A model generated the notes under the pieces. The model had not been told where the DNA came from and did no database searches. It saw only the letters and a list, made by a program, of their open reading frames with translations. Below, one piece after another: positions 6,987 to 13,791 of a stretch of DNA of 13,795 nucleotides. The stretch is from Saprospiraceae bacterium (lineage in GTDB: Bacteria > Bacteroidota > Bacteroidia > Chitinophagales > Saprospiraceae). Location: positions 1-13,795 of the forward strand of contig SLDF01000117.1 in assembly GCA_007125435.1 (NCBI GenBank). The letters run 5' to 3'. The position numbers and the translations under genes were made by a program. Position 1 is the first letter of the stretch. Each line of letters begins with the position of its first letter.

Positions 6987-7376
6987 TTAGCTCACCAATT
7001 CTTGATAAGCATCGGCATCCAGAAGATCTTCTAATTCTTGAGGATTGGAAGGTTTTATTTTTACAATCCATCCCTGGCCGTAAGGGTCTTCATTAATTGC
7101 TCCTGGATTATCGGACTCGTCTTCGTTAAGTTCCGGATTGAATTCCAGTACTTCACCCGAAATAGGCATGAATAGCTCTGATGTTGTTTTTACGGCCTCT
7201 ACAGTGCCGAATACATCGTCTTTGTCTAGGCTTTCGCCGACTGAGTCCACTTCAACATAAACTAGCTCTCCTAGTTCTCCCTGAGCAAAGTCAGTAATGC
7301 CAACGACTGCTACATCGCCATCCATTCTGATCCATTCATGTTCTTTGGTATACTTGAGTTCCGATGGTATATTCAT
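6987..7376 (-). CDS. gcvH: Glycine cleavage system H protein
   Basis: This 129-aa lipoyl carrier shuttles the aminomethyl group between the P, T and L proteins of the glycine cleavage complex in the cytoplasm. The N-terminal YTKEHEWIR and the lipoylation motif VEAVKTTSELFMPISGEV are diagnostic, with Lys63 as the lipoyl-lysine. The C-terminal segment DPYGQGWIVKIKPS is also typical, and length is normal. The start is the ATG after an A/T-rich leader with no clear Shine-Dalgarno. A small CCGA-AAAA-TCGG inverted repeat (7410-7421) lies in the leader. No consensus -7 box was found, so the promoter is uncertain. Transcription from the citrate synthase gene upstream should be blocked by a strong terminator. 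The gcvT and gcvP partners are not in this window. Confidence 0.96.
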   Translation of the reverse strand: MNIPSELKYTKEHEWIRMDGDVAVVGITDFAQGELGELVYVEVDSVGESLDKDDVFGTVEAVKTTSELFMPISGEVLEFNPELNEDESDNPGAINEDPYGQGWIVKIKPSNPQELEDLLDADAYQELVS

Positions 7377-7438
7377 AAAAAAATGTTTAATTGATTCGAT
7401 CTAAAACGCCCGAAAAATCGGAAAAAAAGCTTGAAGTA

Positions 7439-7495
7439 AAAAATAAAAAAAAGAGAAAAAGTCGATTAGCGTTTTTATCATCGACTTTTTCTCTT
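7439..7495 (-). terminator. Intrinsic terminator of the citrate synthase gene
   Basis: A perfect 15-bp stem, AAGAGAAAAAGTCGA (7451-7465) with TCGACTTTTTCTCTT (7481-7495), encloses a 15-base loop. On the minus strand the stem is followed by a long T-rich tract (complement of 7439-7452). It starts about 20 bases after the citrate synthase stop. This is a classical Rho-independent terminator reading leftward. Confidence 0.9.
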
Positions 7496-7516
7496 GGTTG
7501 GTATATGGTTTCCAGA

Positions 7517-8821
7517 CTACTGATTCAGTAAATCTTTGATGTAGCCGGTGGTCATAGACTTAGGTCTTTCTAATGGAAGTCCCATGCCCCTGGACCAGCA
7601 CAGCTGTGCCAGCACTCCCATAGCTCTACTCACACCGAATAGTACAGTGTAGAAGTCATACTGCTTCATGTCATAGTGCACCAGTAGTGCGCCTGAATGC
7701 GCATCCACATTAGGCCATGGGTTTTTGACTTTGCCAAGCCCTTGTAGGATCGGTGGTACGACATCAAAAATCTTCCAAATGACATTCACGATATCACTAT
7801 CCGGTATGTTTTTCTCAGCGAATTCCTTCTGCGCTGTAAATCTAGGATCCGGTTTTCTCAGTACGGCATGACCGTATCCCGGGATGACTTTACCTGCATT
7901 GAGCGTATTGTTTACATATTCGGCAATTTGATCTTTGCTAGGTGTAGATGTTCCTATTTCATCAATCATTTCAAAGACCCACTTTATCACCTCTTGATTG
8001 GCCAGTCCATGCAGTGGTCCCGCTAGTGCATTGATGCCGGAGGCAAGAGATAAATAGGCATCACTCAATGTAGACCCTACTAAGTGGGTAGTATGCGCAG
8101 AGGCATTTCCACCCTCATGATCAGCGTGTATAGTGAGATAGATTCTCATTAATTCATAAAAGCCGGGGTCGTCGTTGCCTAGCATATGGGCAAAGTTAGC
8201 ACCCCAGTCAAGATTAGTATCTGCAGGTATATGCTTGCCATCGAAGTAAGTTCTTCTAAAGATATAAGCAGCGAGTCTGGGTAGCTTAGCCAGAAGGTTC
8301 ATAGTGTCTTCATAGGTGGCATCCCAGTAGTCAGATTTTGACATCCCTTCAGCGTACCTTTGAGCAAAAATACTGTTGTTCCTTAAGCTGGTAATTCCAA
8401 TTGAAAATTGAGTCATAGGATGAGCATCCGTACTCAAAGCATCTAAAACATTTAAGGTCTCCTGAGGAAGCTCTGCTCGCTTGTGCCATTCTTTTGTCAG
8501 CCAGTTGACATTTTCTTCTGTTGGAAGTTCGTCAACTAACATAAGCCAAAAAATACCTTCCGGCAATGGTTCGCTTCCACCATCGGCTTTTGGTAATAAC
8601 TTTTGCAATTCCGGAATAGAATACCCTCTAAACCTGATCCCTTCATTAGCATCTAAAAGAGAGGTTTCCCATACCATTGATTTGATACCTCTCATTCCAC
8701 CGTAGACTTGCTTCAAAACAACTTCATCTACTTTGAAATCGCCATTCTCCTTCAGTATGCCTTTTACTTCCTGGCTCAGTGTTGAGCACTTATCAAAAAA
8801 CTTTTGTTTCAATATGTCCAT
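7517..8821 (-). CDS. gltA: Citrate synthase, mitochondrial/eukaryotic type
   Basis: Condenses oxaloacetate and acetyl-CoA to citrate at the entry to the TCA cycle. The 434-aa product lacks the N-terminal beta-rich extension of the E. coli-type allosteric enzyme. It follows the animal mitochondrial enzyme closely: YGGMRGIKSMVWETS, DEGIRFRG-like NEGIRFRGYSIPE, LTIHADHEGGNASAHT, LAGPLHGLANQEV, VIPGYGHAVLRKPDPR and KNPWPNVDAHSG. Catalytic residues by analogy with the pig enzyme are His271, His318 and Asp373. This agreement spans the whole protein, including the C-terminal GLPLERPKSMTT. It is transcribed alone, bounded by a strong terminator at 7439-7495 and a divergent promoter region upstream. 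The start is the ATG at 8821; no Shine-Dalgarno is evident. A mitochondrial-type citrate synthase is known from recall in some Bacteroidota, so recent transfer is not needed. Confidence 0.96.
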   Translation of the reverse strand: MDILKQKFFDKCSTLSQEVKGILKENGDFKVDEVVLKQVYGGMRGIKSMVWETSLLDANEGIRFRGYSIPELQKLLPKADGGSEPLPEGIFWLMLVDELPTEENVNWLTKEWHKRAELPQETLNVLDALSTDAHPMTQFSIGITSLRNNSIFAQRYAEGMSKSDYWDATYEDTMNLLAKLPRLAAYIFRRTYFDGKHIPADTNLDWGANFAHMLGNDDPGFYELMRIYLTIHADHEGGNASAHTTHLVGSTLSDAYLSLASGINALAGPLHGLANQEVIKWVFEMIDEIGTSTPSKDQIAEYVNNTLNAGKVIPGYGHAVLRKPDPRFTAQKEFAEKNIPDSDIVNVIWKIFDVVPPILQGLGKVKNPWPNVDAHSGALLVHYDMKQYDFYTVLFGVSRAMGVLAQLCWSRGMGLPLERPKSMTTGYIKDLLNQ

Positions 8822-8908
8822 GTATATATATTTGAGTAATTAATGTTGGAATTCATTGGATGAAAAAAGCATAGTATTGTACTTCTTTCAAGAGTCAAAC
8901 CGCAATGT

Positions 8909-8938
8909 AATAAAAATGTTTTTCATTCAATTTTTATT
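8909..8938. repeat. AT-rich inverted repeat in the gltA leader
   Basis: AATAAAAAT (8909-8917) and ATTTTTATT (8930-8938) form a perfect 9-bp inverted repeat around a 12-base spacer, about 90-115 bases upstream of the citrate synthase ATG. Such AT-rich symmetry can arise by chance. If the upstream promoter at 9045-9052 is used, it would lie in the leader RNA. Confidence 0.3.
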
Positions 8939-9044
8939 GTGGACACTGCCGTTTGATTTGAAGCAAAATAACCACTATTACAGGTAGTAACTTAATAGAT
9001 AAGTACAATAAACGGATCATAAAACCCTGCTTCTTCAAAGCCCC

Positions 9045-9052
9045 CAAAGATA
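9045..9052 (-). promoter_or_regulatory. Candidate -7 box for gltA (divergent promoter)
   Basis: On the minus strand this reads TATCTTTG, an exact TAnnTTTG match. It is the mirror image of the box at 9093-9100. It would give gltA a leader of about 215 nt. No consensus -33 box is seen at the right distance. No closer good -7 box was found; a weaker TTTG-N19-TACTATGC arrangement lies nearer the gene. Confidence 0.4.
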
Positions 9053-9092
9053 ACAAAATAAAAGCTACTTCTGAAAGTCTAAAATCAAATTT

Positions 9093-9100
9093 TATCTTTG
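9093..9100 (+). promoter_or_regulatory. Candidate -7 box for the DUF3109 gene
   Basis: TATCTTTG matches TAnnTTTG exactly and lies 20 bases before the ATG at 9120, so the leader would be about 13 nt. With CAAAGATAA at 9045-9053 it makes a perfect 9-bp inverted repeat (TTATCTTTG at 9092-9100). The -33 region contains only a weak TTCTG. Confidence 0.55.
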
Positions 9101-9119
9101 CACTATAAATCAGGATGTT

Positions 9120-9713
9120 ATGTATTTGATTCAGGAGGCTTTAGTGAGTGAGGATGTTTTTGAAACGTACTTTCAGTGCAATCTTACAGCATGTAAGGGG
9201 GCTTGTTGTGTAGCGGGGGATTTTGGTGCGCCGATAGACCCCGGAGAGGAGACTACCATCGAGTTGTTGTTAGATAAGATCAAGCCCTACATAGACGATG
9301 AAGGCCTTGAAGCCATCAAAAAACATGGTATTGCTCAAACATATGAAGACGATGATAGACAGTTCAGAGGCACTACACTAAGAGAAGATGGCGCATGTGC
9401 CTTTTTGAAAACCAATGAACTGGGCATAGCCTATTGCGGTATAGAAAGTGCCTACAGAGATAAGGCCATTGATTTTAAGAAACCTATCTCTTGTGAGCTT
9501 TATCCGCTCCGAATCACAGAAATACCAGAGCACAACTACACAGCCATCAATTACGATCGTTGGGAAGTGTGCAATCCCGCCTGTGCCAAAGGCAAACATG
9601 AAGGTATAAAGCTATATGAATTTCTCGAAGAAGCCATCACACGCCGATTTGGACAATCATTTTACAAAGAATTGGTCAATGGTGCCGAGCACTATGATAA
9701 AAATAACAAGTAA
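9120..9713 (+). CDS. DUF3109-family cysteine-rich protein
   Basis: A 197-aa soluble protein with no signal peptide, so cytoplasmic. It matches the Bacteroidota DUF3109 family as I remember it: a QCNLTACKGACCVAGDFGAPI opening, CAFL in the middle, KPISCELYPLR, then CNPACAKGK. It has nine cysteines (20, 25, 29, 30, 93, 106, 125, 151 and 155) in an arrangement resembling the CxxCxxxxCC-type metal-binding proteins (YkgJ group), so bound zinc or an iron-sulfur cluster is likely. The biochemical role is unknown. The N-terminal YLIQEALVSEDVFE and the C-terminal helix EFLEEAITRRFG are also family-like. It is transcribed as a single gene from the TATCTTTG box upstream, and a separate promoter precedes the next gene. 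Confidence 0.88.
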   Translation: MYLIQEALVSEDVFETYFQCNLTACKGACCVAGDFGAPIDPGEETTIELLLDKIKPYIDDEGLEAIKKHGIAQTYEDDDRQFRGTTLREDGACAFLKTNELGIAYCGIESAYRDKAIDFKKPISCELYPLRITEIPEHNYTAINYDRWEVCNPACAKGKHEGIKLYEFLEEAITRRFGQSFYKELVNGAEHYDKNNK

Positions 9714-9794
9714 CTCATCTCTCCCATAATAATACCTAATATCAGCCCTATCCACACTTAAAACAAAGAATGTAAAGGTAAAAGCGAGGTAAAG

Positions 9795-9825
9795 TTTGAA
9801 AAACACAATGTATAAATTACCTTTG
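9795..9825 (+). promoter_or_regulatory. Near-consensus Bacteroidota promoter for the PpiD-like gene
   Basis: TTTG at 9795-9798 (-33), a 19-base spacer, then TACCTTTG at 9818-9825 (-7, TAnnTTTG). Both boxes and the spacing agree with the Bacteroidota housekeeping promoter. A start of transcription near 9832 would leave a leader of about 68 nt before the ATG at 9900. Confidence 0.7.
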
Positions 9826-9899
9826 CAGGGTTTTTTCAGAATGGGCTCAATTGTAGCTCTCAAACTTTTTTTATATTTAAACAATAACAAGCAAATACG

Positions 9900-12008
9900 A
9901 TGGCGGTTATATCAGCAATAAGGAAGAGAACAGGACTGGTTTTAGGTCTGGTAGCAGTGGCGGTAGCCGGTTTCATTATTATGGATATGGACTCCGGAAA
10001 CTTTGGTGGACAATCCATGGATACTACGCTCATAGAAGTCGAAGGACAAAAAGTGGACTGGAAAGAAATGCTCCGTACAGAAGAAGTGTTGTATGCGGGC
10101 TCTGAGACCGATGTCTTCAGCAGGAGAGATTATTTATATACTTACTTTGTAGAGCGTGAGGTCATCAGAAGCGAAGCAGAAGATATAGGTATAACTGTTC
10201 CGGATGCAGAATTAGAAGAATTGCAATATGGAGCCAATAGAAGCCCCATTATTGTGCAGCGATTCACTGATCCGGCTACAGGCCAAGTCAATCAAGAGCA
10301 GATCAATAGCATCAGACAGCAACTTAATGATGGTTCTCTTGACCCGCAATTGCGCGTATTTTGGCAGATCCAACAATCTGAGATCAGAAAAGACAGAAAA
10401 CAGTCTAAGATTGCCACTATGATCAACAAGGCTCTGTACGCACCTGCATTCATGGGCGAAGAAGACTTCAGGGGCAATAATGACAGATATGAAGTAGACT
10501 ACGTGAAGGTACCTTATTCTGTTATCGAAGACGAAGATGTAGAGGTCACGGACCGAGCGATCAATGATCATATCAAGAAGAATAGAAAAAAATACGAGCA
10601 GGACGAAGAGACCAGAGTATTAGAGTATGTCATCATCAATGTCAATCCTACGGCATCTGACTCTGCTGCTATACGCAAGGAATTAGAGGACATGACTGAG
10701 ACTTTCGAGCTGACAGACAATGACACCTTATTTATTGAAAACAATATGGGCTCTTTCACGCCTGCATATGATACCAGAGAGGATTTTTCAGATGAATTGA
10801 GAGATGTATTCTTTAATGAGCCGGTGGGCTCTGTTTACGGTCCATATGAGGATGGCGGTTTTTATAAGTTGTCCAAAATTGTAGATCGTAAAGTTATCCC
10901 TGACTCTGTACAGTCCAGACATATATTGATCAGAGTGAACACCATGGAAGAGGCGCAGCGCGCACAGCAGAGATTAGACAGTATCAAGACTGTGCTGGCT
11001 GACGGTCAGGCAACTTTCGCGGAGATGGCTTCGCAGTTTAGTCAGGATGGTTCTGCACAGATGGGCGGGGATCTCGGTATGGTAGCTCCTGGCACGATGG
11101 TTCAGGAGTTTAATGATTTCATATTCTACAATGGAGAGATAGGTAAGCCGGAGATCGTATTGACTCAGTTTGGTCTACACCTTGTAGAGGTAACAGACAG
11201 AAAGTATATTTTAAGAAACGAAGGTGTACAGCTAGCGACCGTCCAGAGAGAGATCGTACCTAGTGAAGATACACAAAGAGATGTTTTTGACGAAGCCTTC
11301 GAAGTTGCTAATAACAACAGAACGCTAGAGTCCTTAAGAGCTGCTATAGATGAGCGATCTGACCTGAGGCTGATTCTTGCACCGCCAGTTAAGAAGAATG
11401 CATTCAGACTAGGTGTTTTACCTGCTGGATCTGATGTGAGAGACATCGTCAGATGGGCTTATGGAAGAAACCGTAAGGCAGGTGAAGTTTCAGGTGACGT
11501 GTACAGCATTTCAGAGGTGGGCAAATACTACACTGAAAAGTATGTTGTTGTTGGTTTGAAAAACATTATATCCGAAGGCGTACCTTCAGCAGCAGACAAG
11601 AGAGACGAGCTAGAAGGAGAAGTCAGAAATATACTCAAAGCTGAGAAGATCAAGGAAGCTATAGCCGGAAAGTCCATGAATGAGATAGAGAGTATGTATG
11701 GCGAAGCGACCAGAGAATTAGCTGAAGAGGTTGGTTTCAACCAGGGCGATTTGGGTACTGCTGGACGCGAGCCAAAGGTTGTTGGATTCGCAGCCGGCAT
11801 GGAAGTGGACGCTGTATCGAGACCTATAAGAGGGAATGGCGGTGTATTTGTATTGCAGCTCAAAGGCAAGAGACCTGCCGAGACCACAGAGGATGCTATG
11901 TTTAGATCAACTGTGCAGAGCAACGCCAGAAGACAGTTTGACGCCAGATTCATGGAGTCACTCAAAGAAAATTTTGACGTAAAAGACAATAGGTTTAAAT
12001 TTTATTAA
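9900..12008 (+). CDS. Membrane-anchored SurA/PpiD-like peptidyl-prolyl cis-trans isomerase
   Basis: A 702-aa periplasmic foldase of PpiD-like layout. A short basic N-terminus (ISAIRKRTG) and one transmembrane helix (about 12-28) anchor it in the inner membrane. A SurA_N-like helical chaperone region (about 45-235) follows, then a PpiC/parvulin rotamase domain (about 337-435). That domain shows SRHILIRV, FAEMASQFSQDGSAQMGGDLG, EFNDFIF and QFGLHLVEVTDR. The C-terminal 260 residues probably hold a degenerate second parvulin-like or chaperone region. Known relatives help outer-membrane and secreted proteins fold after translocation. The gene has its own promoter and a perfect terminator, so it is monocistronic. 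Length is usual for Bacteroidota homologues. PpiD and SurA naming overlap here, so I give no symbol. Confidence 0.9.
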   Translation: MAVISAIRKRTGLVLGLVAVAVAGFIIMDMDSGNFGGQSMDTTLIEVEGQKVDWKEMLRTEEVLYAGSETDVFSRRDYLYTYFVEREVIRSEAEDIGITVPDAELEELQYGANRSPIIVQRFTDPATGQVNQEQINSIRQQLNDGSLDPQLRVFWQIQQSEIRKDRKQSKIATMINKALYAPAFMGEEDFRGNNDRYEVDYVKVPYSVIEDEDVEVTDRAINDHIKKNRKKYEQDEETRVLEYVIINVNPTASDSAAIRKELEDMTETFELTDNDTLFIENNMGSFTPAYDTREDFSDELRDVFFNEPVGSVYGPYEDGGFYKLSKIVDRKVIPDSVQSRHILIRVNTMEEAQRAQQRLDSIKTVLADGQATFAEMASQFSQDGSAQMGGDLGMVAPGTMVQEFNDFIFYNGEIGKPEIVLTQFGLHLVEVTDRKYILRNEGVQLATVQREIVPSEDTQRDVFDEAFEVANNNRTLESLRAAIDERSDLRLILAPPVKKNAFRLGVLPAGSDVRDIVRWAYGRNRKAGEVSGDVYSISEVGKYYTEKYVVVGLKNIISEGVPSAADKRDELEGEVRNILKAEKIKEAIAGKSMNEIESMYGEATRELAEEVGFNQGDLGTAGREPKVVGFAAGMEVDAVSRPIRGNGGVFVLQLKGKRPAETTEDAMFRSTVQSNARRQFDARFMESLKENFDVKDNRFKFY

Positions 12009-12057
12009 GCCTATTAGCACAAAAGAATAAATAGATAGAATACGCTATACGGCGGGT

Positions 12058-12092
12058 AAAAAGCGACATAATCACTTTATGTCGCTTTTTTT
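12058..12092 (+). terminator. Intrinsic terminator after the PpiD-like gene
   Basis: AAAAAGCGACATAA (12058-12071) pairs perfectly with TTATGTCGCTTTTT (12077-12090) around a 5-base TCACT loop, with seven T's at 12086-12092. It starts 50 bases after the stop codon. The flanking A-run means it could also work in the opposite direction. Confidence 0.93.
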
Positions 12093-12147
12093 GTTATTTA
12101 TAGCACACATCAAAATTTTGATAAGACATGTGGCGTTAATGCTTGGG

Positions 12148-12324
12148 TTGAACCCGTATTATGCATTAGAAAATCTATTACGGCTTCAGATGGCTTCAAA
12201 ATAAGTCGCTTTGCTTGATTTTGTTCAATCACCGTAGGGTTGACTATGGCTCATTCACAAAATCACTTATTTTTTCGCCATTTTAACCCTCATTACGAAT
12301 TTCCAAAGCATAATGCGGGTTAAA
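12148..12324. mobile_element. MITE-like imperfect palindromic element
   Basis: About 177 bases fold back on themselves along their full length. The outer arms are TTGAACCCGTATTATGC (from 12148) and GCATAATGCGGGTTAAA (to about 12324). The next matches inward are ATGGC (12190-12194) with GCCAT (12277-12281). Then AAAATAAGT (12198-12206) pairs with ACTTATTTT (12265-12273), and GATTTTGT (12217-12224) with ACAAAATC (12257-12264). The left arm has 10 extra bases (12207-12216) relative to the right. No coding capacity. Single ends of the same family occur at 51-94 and 2568-2612. A non-autonomous transposable element or a REP/BIME-like repeat are both possible. Confidence 0.6.
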
Positions 12325-12397
12325 GGACTCAAGAGCTGTCCATATTGCTGCATAAAGCAAGTAGATGACTTTACATGACATCATTTAAAAGATATAC

Positions 12398-13459
12398 ATG
12401 TCGCGATTTTACATAGTACTAATAGTTTGTTTTGGCGCCGGTGCATATGCTCAGGTCGGCGGATCTGATAATTATCGGTTTCTCATGCTGCCCAATTCTG
12501 CCCGTCTCACAGCTCTGGGGTCGGTCAATGTCAGCGCACCTACTGACGACATTGGTATCGCAGTGTTTAATCCGGCCATATTAAATGAGAGTCACCATCA
12601 ATCCTTGATGTTTAGCCACCAGTTTTATCACGCCGGTATACAAAACGGTTACTTCGCCTACAGTCATCACATTGGCGGCCGCCATGACATTACCTTACAC
12701 ACCGGTTTTCAGTATATCAGTTATGGTGATTTTTTATGGACAGACGAGTTTGATCAGCAATTGGGTAATTTTTCGGCAGGCGAGTTTGCCTGGACAGTGG
12801 GCGGCTCATTTCAGCTCTATGAGCGGCTCCGCCTTGGTATGAATTCCAAGCTCATAAACTCCAGTCTTGATGATTTTAATTCTTATGCCATGGGTCTCGA
12901 TTTCGGGGCGCATTATATGATCGATGAGACATTTTGGCTCGGACTTACCGTCTTGAATGCCGGCTTTGTCCTACAATCCTACACAGAGACAGGAGGAGAG
13001 CGCTTACCCTATGACGTACGACTCGGCCTCTCCAAAAAACTAAATAAAGCACCCATAAGATTCAGCGTCTCAGCGCATAATCTCCACAGGTGGAATCTCA
13101 TGTACGACAATCCCGAGTCGGAGGAGCGCAATACACTCTTTCAGGACGAGGTACCCGAACCCAATCGGTTTTCCCAGATGACTGAAAACTTCTTCAGGCA
13201 CCTCGTCTTTGGCGTCGAAATCCTCGTCGGCAAGCAAGAAAACTTCAAAGTCTTCGCCGCCTACAACCACTTCAGAAACCGCGAGCTCAGCGTCCTCAAT
13301 TTCAGGTCATTCACCGGCTTTAGCGGAGGATTTGCCTTCCGGGTAAAGCAATTCGAAATCGGCTATGGATTCGGCACCTACCACCTCGCAGGCAGTGCCC
13401 ATCAGCTGACCATCAGCACCAATCTGACCCGATTTGGCAAGGACATCATCATAGATTGA
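12398..13459 (+). CDS. porQ: Type IX secretion system protein PorQ
   Basis: A 353-aa predicted outer-membrane beta-barrel with a signal peptide (about 1-18, cleavage after AYA). The mature N-terminus GGSDNYRFLMLPNSARLTALG, followed by a DDIGIAVFNPAIL segment, is the pattern of PorQ, a PorV-like FadL-family protein. Later strands such as YAMGLDFGAHYM, RFSVSAHNLHRW and FEIGYGFGTYHLAG fit a barrel. PorQ is needed in Porphyromonas/Flavobacterium-type secretion for surface proteins with C-terminal sorting domains, where it works at the outer membrane with other Por proteins. No other Por genes or sorting-domain substrates are in this window. The ATG at 12398 has no strong Shine-Dalgarno; the signal peptide begins right there, supporting the start. 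Confidence 0.85.
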   Translation: MSRFYIVLIVCFGAGAYAQVGGSDNYRFLMLPNSARLTALGSVNVSAPTDDIGIAVFNPAILNESHHQSLMFSHQFYHAGIQNGYFAYSHHIGGRHDITLHTGFQYISYGDFLWTDEFDQQLGNFSAGEFAWTVGGSFQLYERLRLGMNSKLINSSLDDFNSYAMGLDFGAHYMIDETFWLGLTVLNAGFVLQSYTETGGERLPYDVRLGLSKKLNKAPIRFSVSAHNLHRWNLMYDNPESEERNTLFQDEVPEPNRFSQMTENFFRHLVFGVEILVGKQENFKVFAAYNHFRNRELSVLNFRSFTGFSGGFAFRVKQFEIGYGFGTYHLAGSAHQLTISTNLTRFGKDIIID

Positions 13460-13514
13460 TAGGTGATTATTCGAGAGATAAGATTAGTATTTTTCATTTA
13501 GAAGATGTTTTGAG

Positions 13515-13590
13515 CGTGTCCCTTCGGGTCTGGCTATTCGCTTGTATTCACCACATCTCTATGGAGTGTCGCTACAGATGATGTTCGGCT
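13515..13590. repeat. GC-richer intergenic patch downstream of porQ
   Basis: The stretch has a CCC-TTC-GGG mini-stem near 13520, GGCTATTCGC, and an imperfect hairpin ACATCTC-TAT-GGAGTGT. It resembles in style the patch at 6315-6430 and, from memory, the abundant GC-rich intergenic repeats of Bacteroidota. No coding signal. Confidence 0.35.
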
Positions 13591-13599
13591 TCTTCCAGT

Positions 13600-13791
13600 C
13601 GCCGAGCCAGAGGCGCTCTAATTTTATTGTAAGATTTACAGAGCATTCTTAGTATTGGATTCAAATCAAGGTTTAGTCGATGCTGAGCCGAGGGCGGCTA
13701 TGTTTTATTATCATTTACTAGCTTACTCATTATAGCAATTTTATTCAGATATAATGATGCCGAGCCAGAGGCGGCTCGGTTCCTTCATTAT
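13600..13791. repeat. Three spaced copies of a GAGCCNGAGGCGGCTC hairpin motif
   Basis: Similar GC-rich cores begin at 13601 (GCCGAGCCAGAGGCGCTC), 13682 (GCTGAGCCGAGGGCGGCT) and 13759 (GCCGAGCCAGAGGCGGCTCGG), 81 and 77 bases apart in AT-rich DNA. The third is the best: CCGAGCC (13760-13766) and GGCTCGG (13773-13779) form a perfect stem. ATAATGA (13751-13757) and TCATTAT (13785-13791) extend it. The first two have weaker stems. No T-tract follows, so they look like REP-type repeats rather than simple terminators. The array may continue beyond the window. Confidence 0.55.

Larger units (their letters stand above)
8822..9119. other. Divergent intergenic region gltA / DUF3109 gene
   Basis: This gap of 298 bases separates two divergently transcribed genes. 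It holds the paired -7 boxes, a small ACTT-CTGA-AAGT symmetry at 9067-9078 exactly midway between them, and the AT-rich inverted repeat at 8909-8938. No small ORF or RNA gene is supportable here. Confidence 0.65.
12009..12397. other. Gene-free interval before porQ
   Basis: A gap of 389 bases with no gene. It contains the terminator of the PpiD-like gene, then the palindromic element. The last 70 bases before porQ should hold its promoter, but I found no good TAnnTTTG box there. Confidence 0.7.

Noticed and set aside
11528..11989. A 153-codon minus-strand open frame opposite the end of the PpiD-like gene
   Set aside because: The Ser-rich, low-complexity translation is typical of an antisense shadow, and no promoter or start context is seen.
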